Shown here in pieces: positions 14,242-22,908 of a stretch of 37,328 nucleotides of DNA. This DNA comes from Pseudomonadota bacterium (GTDB lineage: Bacteria > Pseudomonadota > Gammaproteobacteria > Steroidobacterales > Steroidobacteraceae). The notes under the pieces are model-generated. The model saw only the letters and a program-made list of their open reading frames with translations. It searched no databases and was not told the origin of the DNA. The first letter of the stretch is position 1; the number at the start of each line of letters is the position of its first letter. Both the position numbers and the translations under genes were made by a program. The stretch spans positions 1-37,328 of the forward strand of contig JAEZCN010000015.1 of assembly GCA_023433515.1 (NCBI GenBank). The letters run 5' to 3'.

Positions 14242-15150
14242 ATGAGCTTGCAACGGATCGAGATCGTCGAAGTCGGCCCCCGTGACGGGCTGCAGAGCGA
14301 GTCGCAGGTGCTGCCCACCGCGACCAAGGTCGAGTTCGTCCGCCGGCTTCGGGCCAGCGGGCTCGAGCGCATCGAGGTCGCGAGTTTCGTGAATCCCAGA
14401 CGCGTGCCGCAGATGGCCGATGCCGAAGAGATGCTGGCGACGCTCGCGCGCGAAGTGCCTGGGGACGGCTACATCGGCCTCGTTCTCAACCAGAAAGGGT
14501 TCGAGCGGGCACGCGCGGCCGGATGCGGCGAGGTCGGCATGGCGATCGCTTCGACCGAGAGTTTCAGCCAGCGCAACCAGGGCTGCAGCGTCGAGGAAGG
14601 CATCGATGCCTGGCTCGCCATTTCGAAGCTCGCGCGCGAAGCCGGTATTCGTGCGCAGATCACCATTTCCACCGCGTTCGGATGTCCGTTCGAGGGCGAA
14701 GTGCCCACCGCGCGAGTGCTCGAACTCGCCCGGCGGATCGCGCAGGGGCAACCCGACGAGATCGCCGTGGCCGACACCATCGGCGTCGCCGTGCCGACGC
14801 AGGTGACGACGCTGATCGGTGCGCTGAGCCGGGAGTTGCCGCAGGTGCGGCTGCGCGCGCATTTCCACAACACGCGCAACACCGGACTCGCGAACGCTTA
14901 CGCCGCCGTCGAGGCGGGCGTGCGCACACTCGACTCGAGTTGTGGCGGCATCGGTGGTTGTCCGTTCGCGCCCGCGGCGACGGGCAACATCCCCACCGAG
15001 GATCTGATCTACATGCTGCAACGGATGGGCTGCGATACCGGCATCGACCTGTCCGCGCTGATCGAAACCAGTCGCTGGCTGCAGGACACGCTGCAGCACC
15101 CGGTGCCGGGCATGCTGGTCAAGGCCGGCGTATTCCCGGCTCGTTCATAA
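14242..15150 (+). CDS. mvaB: Hydroxymethylglutaryl-CoA lyase family protein
   Basis: A 302-residue TIM-barrel lyase of the HMG-CoA lyase family, which cleaves HMG-CoA to acetyl-CoA and acetoacetate in leucine breakdown. GPRDGLQ carries R14 and D15, AHFHNTRNTG carries metal ligands H207 and H209, and the active-site loop GGIGGCPFAPAATGN carries C240. The whole family signature is therefore intact. The loop reads CPFAPAATGN where CPYAPGASGN is usual, and other members act on related acids such as isohexenylglutaryl-CoA, so exact specificity is open. No ribosome site is visible before the ATG. The gene is divergent from a CoA-transferase. Confidence 0.88.
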   Translation: MSLQRIEIVEVGPRDGLQSESQVLPTATKVEFVRRLRASGLERIEVASFVNPRRVPQMADAEEMLATLAREVPGDGYIGLVLNQKGFERARAAGCGEVGMAIASTESFSQRNQGCSVEEGIDAWLAISKLAREAGIRAQITISTAFGCPFEGEVPTARVLELARRIAQGQPDEIAVADTIGVAVPTQVTTLIGALSRELPQVRLRAHFHNTRNTGLANAYAAVEAGVRTLDSSCGGIGGCPFAPAATGNIPTEDLIYMLQRMGCDTGIDLSALIETSRWLQDTLQHPVPGMLVKAGVFPARS

Positions 15151-15176
15151 CAAAAGAAAACAGTCATGGAGAACTC

Positions 15177-15722
15177 GTGAATTCATTCTGGCTGCGCGCA
15201 GGTTGCGCGTTGTCGCTGGCGCTGCTGTCGGCCTGCGGCAAGGCGCCCATCGAACAGGCCGTCCAAGAGAACGATCGCGGCGCTGTCAGCGAGGCGATCA
15301 AGAAAGGCGCCGACGTCAATGCGCGGGTGTCGACCGGCGAAACGCCGTTGCTGCTCGCGGTAAGGTCCACGCAGAGCAGTTCGTCGCAGGCGTTGATCGA
15401 GGGCGGCGCGGACGTGACCGTGCGCGATTCCGACGGGAACAGCGTCCTGCATCACGCGGCGGCGAATGGAATGACCGGCATCTGCGGACTGCTGGTCGAT
15501 CGCGGCGTCGCCATCGACGCGCAGGGGAAGGGCGGTCTGACCCCGCTGCACCTGGCGGTCGCGAACGGCCGGCAGGAGACCGCCAAGTATCTCGTGCGGC
15601 GTGGCGCGAGCCTCGCGGCCAAGGACGAAGGTGGCCGCACACCGCTCGACGTCGTCATGAAATCCGGCGACGTCCGCTTCACCAAGGATCTCGAACTGGC
15701 CGCGGCAACGCGCCAGAACTGA
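15177..15722 (+). CDS. Ankyrin-repeat lipoprotein
   Basis: A 181-residue protein starting at GTG 15177, with GGAG 5 nt upstream. The N-terminus is a lipoprotein signal (LRAGCALSLALLSAC, lipobox LSAC with C20), so the mature protein should be lipid-anchored in the periplasm. About four ankyrin repeats follow: ADVNARVSTGETPLLLAV (46-62), ADVTVRDSDGNSVLHHAA (78-95), AIDAQGKGGLTPLHLAVANG (112-131) and ASLAAKDEGGRTPLDVVM (144-161). It ends 19 bp before a peroxiredoxin gene with its own good ribosome site, so the two are likely cotranscribed. Pairs of periplasmic ankyrin proteins with catalase (AnkB-KatB) are known; a similar support role here is inference. Confidence 0.82.
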   Translation: MNSFWLRAGCALSLALLSACGKAPIEQAVQENDRGAVSEAIKKGADVNARVSTGETPLLLAVRSTQSSSSQALIEGGADVTVRDSDGNSVLHHAAANGMTGICGLLVDRGVAIDAQGKGGLTPLHLAVANGRQETAKYLVRRGASLAAKDEGGRTPLDVVMKSGDVRFTKDLELAAATRQN

Positions 15723-15741
15723 CCACTGAGGAGAAACTGCA

Positions 15742-16224
15742 ATGGCGATAAAGGCTGGCGACAAGATGCCCGCGGGCACGTTCAAGACCTGGGGCAAGGA
15801 CGGTCCGCAGGATCTGACTACCGACGAATTGTTCAAGGGCAAGACCGTCGTGATCTTCTCCGTGCCGGGTGCATTCACGCCGACCTGCGATGCCAGGCAT
15901 CTGCCGGGTTTCGTGCAGAACGCGGCCGCGCTCAAGGCGAAGGGCGTCGACACGATCGCCTGCATGGCGGTGAACGACGTGTTCGTGATGAATGCCTGGG
16001 GCAAGAACTCGAACGTCGGCGACAACGTGCTGATGCTGGCCGACGGCAACGGCGATTACGCCAAGGCGCTCGGTCTCGAGATGGACGGACGCGGTTTCGG
16101 CATGGGCACCCGCGGGCAGCGTTTCGCGATCGTCGTGAAGGACGGCGTCGCGGCCGACGTGCAGATCGAGGCGCCGAAGGAGTTCAAGGTCTCCGCCGCC
16201 GAGCACATCCTCTCGCGGCTGTGA
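15742..16224 (+). CDS. Peroxiredoxin of the Prx5/AhpE-like group
   Basis: A 160-residue thiol peroxidase that reduces hydrogen peroxide and organic peroxides. The peroxidatic site PGAFTPTC carries C49, and a second cysteine C74 lies in TIACMAVND. The Prx5-type motifs VNDVFVMNAWG and GMGTRGQRFAIVVKDG are intact. There is no signal peptide, so it should be cytoplasmic. GAGGAGA lies ahead of the ATG. It is downstream of the ankyrin lipoprotein and convergent with etfA. Confidence 0.93.
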   Translation: MAIKAGDKMPAGTFKTWGKDGPQDLTTDELFKGKTVVIFSVPGAFTPTCDARHLPGFVQNAAALKAKGVDTIACMAVNDVFVMNAWGKNSNVGDNVLMLADGNGDYAKALGLEMDGRGFGMGTRGQRFAIVVKDGVAADVQIEAPKEFKVSAAEHILSRL

Positions 16225-16242
16225 ACTCGATGACGCCAGCCG

Positions 16243-17192
<950 letters not shown>

Positions 17193-17196
<4 letters not shown>

Positions 17197-17969
17197 ACCA
17201 GCCCCCGCTTGTGCAGCTCGGCGAACAGTTCGCCGGCGTCCTTGACCATGATCCCGCGCTGGCGCCCGGGTGGCGGCTCGGTGCGTGTGACCTTGACGCG
17301 CGAGGCACCCGCGGCCTCGGCGAATCCGAGATCTGCCAACGAAAGGGTCGCGAGCGGCTTGGACTTGGCCTTCATGATTTCCGGAAGTTTGACGAACCGC
17401 GGCTCGTTGAGCCGCAGATCCGTGGTGACGACGGCGGGCAAGTCGACCTCGAGGGTTTCGAGGCCCGCATCGACTTCGCGCGTGACCCGCGCGACGTTGT
17501 CGGTGATTTCGAGCTTCGATGCGAAGGTGGCCTGCGGCCGGTTCCACAGCGCCGCGAGCATCTGGCCGGTCTGATTGTTGTCGTCGTCGATCGCCTGTTT
17601 GCCGAGGATCACCAGGAATGGCTGTTCGCGTTCGACGAGCTTCAGGAGGATCCGGGCGTTGGCGAGCGGCTCGAGCGGCTTGTCCGATACGACGTGCAGC
17701 GCGCGCTGCGTGCCCATCGCCAGCGCGTTGCGCAGGGTCGCCTGGCAGTCGGCCGGGCCGATGGTCGCGATCACGACTTCGTCGGCCTGGCCGCGCTCCT
17801 TGACGCGCAGCGCCTCCTCGATGGCGATCGCGTCGAAGGGATTGATGCTGAGCTTGACGCCTTCGAGCATGACGCCCGAGCCATCCGGCTTCACGCGCAC
17901 GCGCACGTTGTAGTCGACGACGCGTTTGATTGCGACCAGAATCCTGCGGGAGTTTGCGGTTGGTTCCAT
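17193..17969 (-). CDS. etfB: Electron transfer flavoprotein beta subunit
   Basis: A 258-residue AMP-binding subunit of ETF. It shows the family's AIKRVVDYNVRVRVKPDGSG near the N-terminus, SINPFDAIAIEEALRVKERG, and the recognition-loop region DDNNQTGQMLAALWNRPQAT. It is coupled to etfA by a 4-nt overlap. No ribosome site precedes the ATG, but TAAACT, a four-of-six -10 box, ends 6 nt before it, so a near-leaderless message is possible. It is divergent from the ABC permease gene (44 bp between starts). Together with the CoA-transferase and lyase it points to acyl-CoA oxidation. Confidence 0.95.
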
Positions 17970-18013
17970 CCGCGGAGTTTAGCCGGAGTCGTGTTCGTGT
18001 TCGAGAATCGGGT

Positions 18014-18937
18014 GTGCTGAATTACGCGCTGCGACGGATCGTCGGACTGGTACCTACACTGTTCGTGCTGGTCACTCTGTCCTTCTTCATCATCCGGCTC
18101 GCGCCGGGCAGCCCGTTCCTCGGCGAACAGGCGGCGCCGCCCGCGATCCGCGCGAATCTCGACGCGGCCTATGGGCTCGATCAGCCGTTATACGTGCAGT
18201 ACGGCCGCTACCTCGCCGGGCTCGCGGCCGGGGACCTCGGTCCTTCGTTCCGTCACCGCGATTTCCGCGTCGGCGAACTCATCGCCGCGGGGCTGCCGCT
18301 CAGTCTAACTATCGGCCTGGCGGCGGCGCTGCTGGCGCTGGTCGTCGGCGTGCCGCTCGGAGTTTACGCCGCGGCCCGGGCTCGTTCGTTCGGCGCCCGG
18401 TTCTTGCTCGGCTTCTCGATGCTCGGCGTCGTGCTGCCCGCGTTCGTGGTCGGCCCGCTGCTCGCGCTGGTGTTCGGGATCTACTGGCCGATCTTCCGCA
18501 TCGCGGGTTTCGAGCCGGGCAACCCGGGTTTCCTGGTCCTGCCGGTGGTGACGCTCGCGCTGCCCGTCATGGCCTATGTCGCGCGCCTCACGTACACCAG
18601 CATGCAGGAGGTACTGGCGTCCAACTTCGTGCGCACGGCGCGCGCGAAGGGATTGCCCGAACGCATCGTGCTCCTGCGTCATGCGCTGCGCCCGGCGCTG
18701 GTCCCGGTAGTGAGTTATCTCGGGCCGGCCGTCGCGTTCATCATCACCGGTTCGCTGGTCGTGGAAACCGTGTTCGGACTGCCGGGCTCGGGACGTTATC
18801 TCGTGCAGGGCGCGATCGATCGCGACTATCCACTGGTCATGGGCATGATCCTCGTGTACGGCGTGGTGACGTTGGTGTGCAACCTGGTGGCGGACCTGCT
18901 GTACGGCTGGCTCGATCCGCGCGTGCGGCCCGCATGA
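18014..18937 (+). CDS. ABC transporter permease, DppB/OppB type
   Basis: A 307-residue inner-membrane permease of a dipeptide/oligopeptide-type importer. The first segment is YALRRIVGLVPTLFVLVTLS and further helices follow. The EAA-type loop toward the ATPase is NFVRTARAKGLPERIVLLRH, and the C-terminal GSLVVETVFGLPGSGRYLVQ matches the family. I chose GTG 18014 (MLNYALRRI); the frame is open to 17930, but that would place an improbable arginine-rich stretch inside the etfB promoter region. The ribosome site is weak. The stop overlaps the next permease by ATGA. Confidence 0.9.
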   Translation: MLNYALRRIVGLVPTLFVLVTLSFFIIRLAPGSPFLGEQAAPPAIRANLDAAYGLDQPLYVQYGRYLAGLAAGDLGPSFRHRDFRVGELIAAGLPLSLTIGLAAALLALVVGVPLGVYAAARARSFGARFLLGFSMLGVVLPAFVVGPLLALVFGIYWPIFRIAGFEPGNPGFLVLPVVTLALPVMAYVARLTYTSMQEVLASNFVRTARAKGLPERIVLLRHALRPALVPVVSYLGPAVAFIITGSLVVETVFGLPGSGRYLVQGAIDRDYPLVMGMILVYGVVTLVCNLVADLLYGWLDPRVRPA

Positions 18938-19743
18938 CGCGTCGCATTCGCATATCCGCCGCCGTACTGGCGGTGCTCGCGCTGGTGGCGTTGCTCGCGC
19001 CGCTGCTCACGCCGTGGAGCCACGACGCGCTCGATTGGGAGAATCTCGCGGTCCCACCGCAGTTCGAAGCCGCGCACTGGCTCGGCACCGACCGGCTGGG
19101 CCGCGACCTGTTCGCGCGCGGCATGCAGGCCCTGCGCGTCTCGCTGCTGATCGGCGTGCTGGCCGCACTGGTCAGCGTCTGCATCGGCGTCGCCTGGGGC
19201 GCGATCGCCGGTTATGTCGGTGGGCGCCTCGATGCCGCGATGATGCGCTTCGTCGACATCGTGTACGCGCTGCCGTACGTGTTCATCGTCATCATCCTGT
19301 CGACGATGTTCCCGCGCGGCAGCATCGCGGCGCTGTTCATCGCGATCGGCGCGGTGGGCTGGCTCACGATGGCGCGCATCGTGCGCGGGCAGACCATGGC
19401 GCTGCGCCGGCGCGAGTTCGTGGAGGCGGCGATCGCGAGCGGCGTGAGTTCGCGCGGAATATTGTGGCGGCACATCGTCCCCAACGTGGCCGGTCCCGTG
19501 ATCGCGTATGCCACGCTCGCGATCCCGCAGCTGATCCTGTTCGAAAGTTTCCTGAGCTTCCTCGGGCTCGGCGTGCAGGAGCCGTTCGCGAGTCTCGGCA
19601 CGCTGATCAACGAGGGCGCGCAGGAAATGGAATCCTCGCCGTGGATGCTGCTCGTGCCGGCGACGCTGCTCACCGCGCTGCTGCTCGCGTTCAACCTGCT
19701 GGGCGACGGTCTGCGCGCCATGATCGAGTCGCGCGATGAGTGA
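18934..19743 (+). CDS. ABC transporter permease, DppC/OppC type
   Basis: A 269-residue partner permease. It has an N-terminal helix (RIRISAAVLAVLALVALLAP), HWLGTDRLGRDLFARGM typical of DppC-type proteins, the EAA loop EAAIASGVSSRGILWRHIVP, and LSFLGLGVQEPFASLGTLIN near the end. The ATG at 18934 overlaps the upstream stop by 4 nt, and the 3' end overlaps the ATPase start by 8 nt, so the three genes are translationally coupled. Confidence 0.92.
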   Translation: MTRRIRISAAVLAVLALVALLAPLLTPWSHDALDWENLAVPPQFEAAHWLGTDRLGRDLFARGMQALRVSLLIGVLAALVSVCIGVAWGAIAGYVGGRLDAAMMRFVDIVYALPYVFIVIILSTMFPRGSIAALFIAIGAVGWLTMARIVRGQTMALRRREFVEAAIASGVSSRGILWRHIVPNVAGPVIAYATLAIPQLILFESFLSFLGLGVQEPFASLGTLINEGAQEMESSPWMLLVPATLLTALLLAFNLLGDGLRAMIESRDE

Positions 19744-21535
19744 AGTTGCGCTGCTCGAAGTCGAGAACCTCGGTGTCGCGTACGACGGTCGCGCCGCGGT
19801 CGCGGGTGTCAGCTTCTCGCTCGGTCGTGGCCGCTGCCTCGGTGTGATCGGCGAGTCGGGAGCGGGCAAGTCGCAGTCGTTCCTCGCCCTGATGGGACTC
19901 CTGCCGCGCGCCGCGCGGGTTTCCGGTGAAGCGCGGCTCGGCGGGGTACCGCTGCTCTCGGCGGCGGGCGCGGCGCTGCGCGGCCGCGAAGTGGCGATGA
20001 TTTTCCAGGACCCGATGACTTCGCTGACACCGCACCTGACGATCGGTGACCAGGTCGCCGAGCCGCTCGTCCATCACCGCGGCATGAGCTGGGACGAGGC
20101 GCGCGCCCGCGCGGCCCGTCTGCTCGACGAAGTCCGCATGACTGATGCACCGCGACGTCTGAATCAGTACCCGCACGAGCTCTCGGGCGGCATGCGCCAG
20201 CGCGCGACGATCGCGATGGCGCTCGCGTGCGACCCGGCATTCCTGATCGCCGACGAGCCGACGACCGCGCTCGACGTGTCCGTGCAGGCACAGATCCTCG
20301 CGCTGCTGCGTTCAATCGTCGATGAGCGCGGCACCGCGCTCGCCGTGATCACGCACGACATGGGTGTCATCGCCGCGCTGGCGGACGACGTGGTGGTCAT
20401 GCGCGACGGGAGCATCGTCGAGCGCGGAAGCGTGGCCCGTGTCCTGCAGGATCCGGAACACGAGTACACGAGAGCCTTGCTGGCCGCCACCCCGCGCATC
20501 GACGAGCCGGGCGCGAGTGTGTCGACCCAACAGCCGGCAAGCGCGAGTCCGCTGTTCGTGCGCGACGTGCACGTGCATCACAACGTGCGCGCGGGCGGCT
20601 GGTTCCGCAAACGCGGCACGCTCGCCGCCGTCGACGGCGTGGGGTTCGAGGTAGCCGCGGGCGAGGCGCTCGGCATCGTGGGCGAATCCGGCAGTGGCAA
20701 GTCGACGCTGACGAGGGCGCTGTTGCGCCTGATGCCGCTTGCGCGCGGCGAGATCGTGTGGCTTGGTCGACCGATCCAGGATCTCGCCGGTGAGGAATTG
20801 CGCCAGGTGCGCGCCGGTCTGCAGATCGTGTTCCAGGACCCGTTCGCCAGTCTCGATCCGCGCATGAGCGTCACGGACATCGTTGCCGAGCCGCTGGCCG
20901 CCCTGCGGCCGGAGATGTCCGCGGCGGAACGCGCCGACCGGGTCGCCGCGATGCTCGCGCGCGTCGGACTCGACGCGGAATACTCGGCACGGCGCAGCCG
21001 GGAGCTGTCCGGCGGCCAGTGTCAGCGCGTCGCGATCGCGCGCGCGATGGTCCTCGAGCCCAAACTACTCGTGTGCGACGAAGCCGTGAGCGCACTCGAC
21101 GTGTCCGTGCAGGCGCAGATCCTGGAACTGCTGGAGACGATCAAGCGGGAGCAGGGCACGAGCATCGTCTTCGTGAGCCACAACCTCGCCGTCGTGCGGC
21201 GGCTCTGCGAACGGATTCTCGTGATGTATCTCGGCCGGGAAGTCGAATCCGGACCGACCGATGCCGTGTTCCGTTCGCCGCTCCACCCGTACACACGCCT
21301 CTTGCTGGATTCCGTGCCGTCGATCGACCCGGCCGTGGGGCGTGCGCGCCTGGCGGCCATCGATTCGCGCGACGAGATGCCGTCCGCCTTCCAGCGTCCC
21401 GGGGGATGTTCCTTCCGCACCCGCTGTCCGGCGGCTCTACCCACATGCGCGGCGCGCAGTCCAGGGCCGGAGGATGCGGGCGACACGCGTCGGGTGGCCT
21501 GCCTGCGCTGGCGCGAACTCGTGAACCAGCCCTGA
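19736..21535 (+). CDS. Fused (DppD-DppF-type) ABC transporter ATPase
   Basis: A 599-residue protein with two complete ATPase halves, as in YejF or GsiA. Walker A is GESGAGKS (39-46) and GESGSGKS (316-323). The signatures are LSGGMRQR and LSGGQCQR. Walker B is IADEPTTALD in the first half and VCDEAVSALD in the second, with A450 where proline is usual. Each half should hydrolyse ATP, since the lysines and glutamates are kept. A cysteine-containing oligopeptide-transporter C-terminal segment (GGCSFRTRCPAALPTC) closes the protein. No substrate-binding protein gene accompanies B, C and this ATPase in the window, so substrate recognition is unresolved. Confidence 0.92.
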   Translation: MSEVALLEVENLGVAYDGRAAVAGVSFSLGRGRCLGVIGESGAGKSQSFLALMGLLPRAARVSGEARLGGVPLLSAAGAALRGREVAMIFQDPMTSLTPHLTIGDQVAEPLVHHRGMSWDEARARAARLLDEVRMTDAPRRLNQYPHELSGGMRQRATIAMALACDPAFLIADEPTTALDVSVQAQILALLRSIVDERGTALAVITHDMGVIAALADDVVVMRDGSIVERGSVARVLQDPEHEYTRALLAATPRIDEPGASVSTQQPASASPLFVRDVHVHHNVRAGGWFRKRGTLAAVDGVGFEVAAGEALGIVGESGSGKSTLTRALLRLMPLARGEIVWLGRPIQDLAGEELRQVRAGLQIVFQDPFASLDPRMSVTDIVAEPLAALRPEMSAAERADRVAAMLARVGLDAEYSARRSRELSGGQCQRVAIARAMVLEPKLLVCDEAVSALDVSVQAQILELLETIKREQGTSIVFVSHNLAVVRRLCERILVMYLGREVESGPTDAVFRSPLHPYTRLLLDSVPSIDPAVGRARLAAIDSRDEMPSAFQRPGGCSFRTRCPAALPTCAARSPGPEDAGDTRRVACLRWRELVNQP

Positions 21536-21561
21536 AAACGCGGCCCCGAACGCGTTATCCT
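21532..21561 (+). promoter_or_regulatory. Possible promoter of alaA
   Basis: CTGAAA (21532-21537, four of six) and TATCCT (21556-21561, four of six) with an 18-bp spacer, overlapping the end of the ATPase gene. It would start transcription about 20 nt before the alaA ATG, leaving room for the GGAAG ribosome site. Confidence 0.35.
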
Positions 21562-21590
21562 CCGTCGCGACAGTTTGCTCCGGAAGCCGC

Positions 21591-22865
21591 ATGACACAGG
21601 AATCCCAGATTCGCCCGAGTGAGGGGCTGCGCCACGTCAAGTACGAGATCCGTGGCCGGCTGGCTCGTCGCGCGCAGGAGCTCGAGCGCCAGGGCTACGA
21701 GATCATTCCGCTGAACATCGGCAACCCGGGCGCCTTCGGCTTCCGCACGCCCGAAACGATGCGCCTCGCCATGATCGAGAACATGCCCGCGGCGGAAGGG
21801 TATTGCCACCAGAAGGGCATCTTCCCCGCGCGCGAAGCCGTCGTCATGCAGCAGCAGATGCGCGGCGTGACCGGCATGAGCGCCGAAGACGTGTTCATCG
21901 GCAACGGCGTGAGCGAGCTCATCGATCTCTGCCTGCGCGCGCTGCTCAACGACGGCGACGAGGTGCTGATCCCGAGCCCTGACTACCCGCTGTGGTCGGC
22001 CGCGGTCACGCTGAACGGCGGCAAGGCGGTGTACTACCCGTGCCGTCCCGAGAACGATTTCGTGCCGGATCCGGAGGAGATCGCCTCGCTGATCACGCAC
22101 AAGACCCGCGCGATCGTCGTGATCAATCCCAACAACCCGACCGGCGCGGTGTATTCGCGCGAGATCTGCGAGCGCATCGCGCGCCTGGCGGAGTCGAAGA
22201 AGCTGATCGTCTTCTGCGACGAGATCTACGACCAGATGACTTACGACGGCATCGAACACGTGCCGATGGCGACCCTGGTCAGGGACACCGTGTGCTGCAC
22301 GATGTCCGGACTCTCCAAGATCTATCGTGCCTGCGGATATCGGGTGGGCTGGGCGGCGTTCTCCGGCAACCTGCGCGGCGCGGGCGACTATCTATCGGGC
22401 CTCGAGCTGCTGTCGTCGCTGCGTCTGTGTTCCAACGTGCCGGCGCAATGGGCCGTGCAGACCGCGCTCGGCGGCTACCAGAGCATCAAGGAGCTGCTCG
22501 CGCCCGGCGGCCGGCTGTACGAATCGCGCCGCGCAATCGTCGATGCGACCCGCACCAGCCGCTACCTGCACCTGAAGGCGCCCAAGGGCTCGATGTACGC
22601 GTTCGTGCGCGTGAAGACCGAAGAATTTCCCGACTTCGACGATCAGGCCTTTGCGCTCGACCTGCTCGAGCAGAAACACGTGTTGCTCGCGCCGGGTGCG
22701 AGCTTCAACGTGCCGTATCGCGATCATTTCCGCACCACGTTGTTGCCGGAAGCGGCCCTGCTCAAGAAAGTGTTCGTGCGCATCGACGAGTTGCTCGCCT
22801 CCTATGCGACGCGCACGGCCGAGGGGAAGGCACGGGTCGTGCACGCGGAAGGGCGTTTCAAGTAG
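21591..22865 (+). CDS. alaA: Alanine aminotransferase (AlaA-type)
   Basis: A 424-residue fold-type I PLP aminotransferase that makes alanine from pyruvate and glutamate. It follows the E. coli AlaA pattern: VKYEIRGRLARRAQELE, LNIGNPGAFGF, IGNGVSELIDLCLRALL, INPNNPTGAVYSREI, DEIYDQMTYDG, and SGLSKIYRACGYRVGW with the PLP lysine K243. SSLRLCSNVPAQWAVQTALG is also typical of AlaA. A GGAAG ribosome site lies 4 nt before the ATG. The C-terminal tail is slightly longer than usual. It is 55 bp after the ABC ATPase. Confidence 0.92.
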   Translation: MTQESQIRPSEGLRHVKYEIRGRLARRAQELERQGYEIIPLNIGNPGAFGFRTPETMRLAMIENMPAAEGYCHQKGIFPAREAVVMQQQMRGVTGMSAEDVFIGNGVSELIDLCLRALLNDGDEVLIPSPDYPLWSAAVTLNGGKAVYYPCRPENDFVPDPEEIASLITHKTRAIVVINPNNPTGAVYSREICERIARLAESKKLIVFCDEIYDQMTYDGIEHVPMATLVRDTVCCTMSGLSKIYRACGYRVGWAAFSGNLRGAGDYLSGLELLSSLRLCSNVPAQWAVQTALGGYQSIKELLAPGGRLYESRRAIVDATRTSRYLHLKAPKGSMYAFVRVKTEEFPDFDDQAFALDLLEQKHVLLAPGASFNVPYRDHFRTTLLPEAALLKKVFVRIDELLASYATRTAEGKARVVHAEGRFK

Positions 22866-22868
22866 CCA

Positions 22869-22896
22869 GCCATTCAGTAGGATTGGCTGAAATGGC
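22869..22896 (+). terminator. Imperfect hairpin after alaA
   Basis: GCCATTCAG (22869-22877) pairs with CTGAAATGGC (22887-22896) with one bulged base, and is followed by CTTTGC. The weak T-run makes it a partial terminator at best. It lies just before the TTG start of the nuclease gene. Confidence 0.35.
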
Positions 22897-22908
22897 CTTT
22901 GCAAGCTA

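Noticed and set aside
14523..15722. Single 399-codon frame joining lyase sequence to the ankyrin protein
   Set aside because: The first half is an out-of-frame reading of the lyase. The real ankyrin gene begins at GTG 15177 with a ribosome site and lipoprotein signal.
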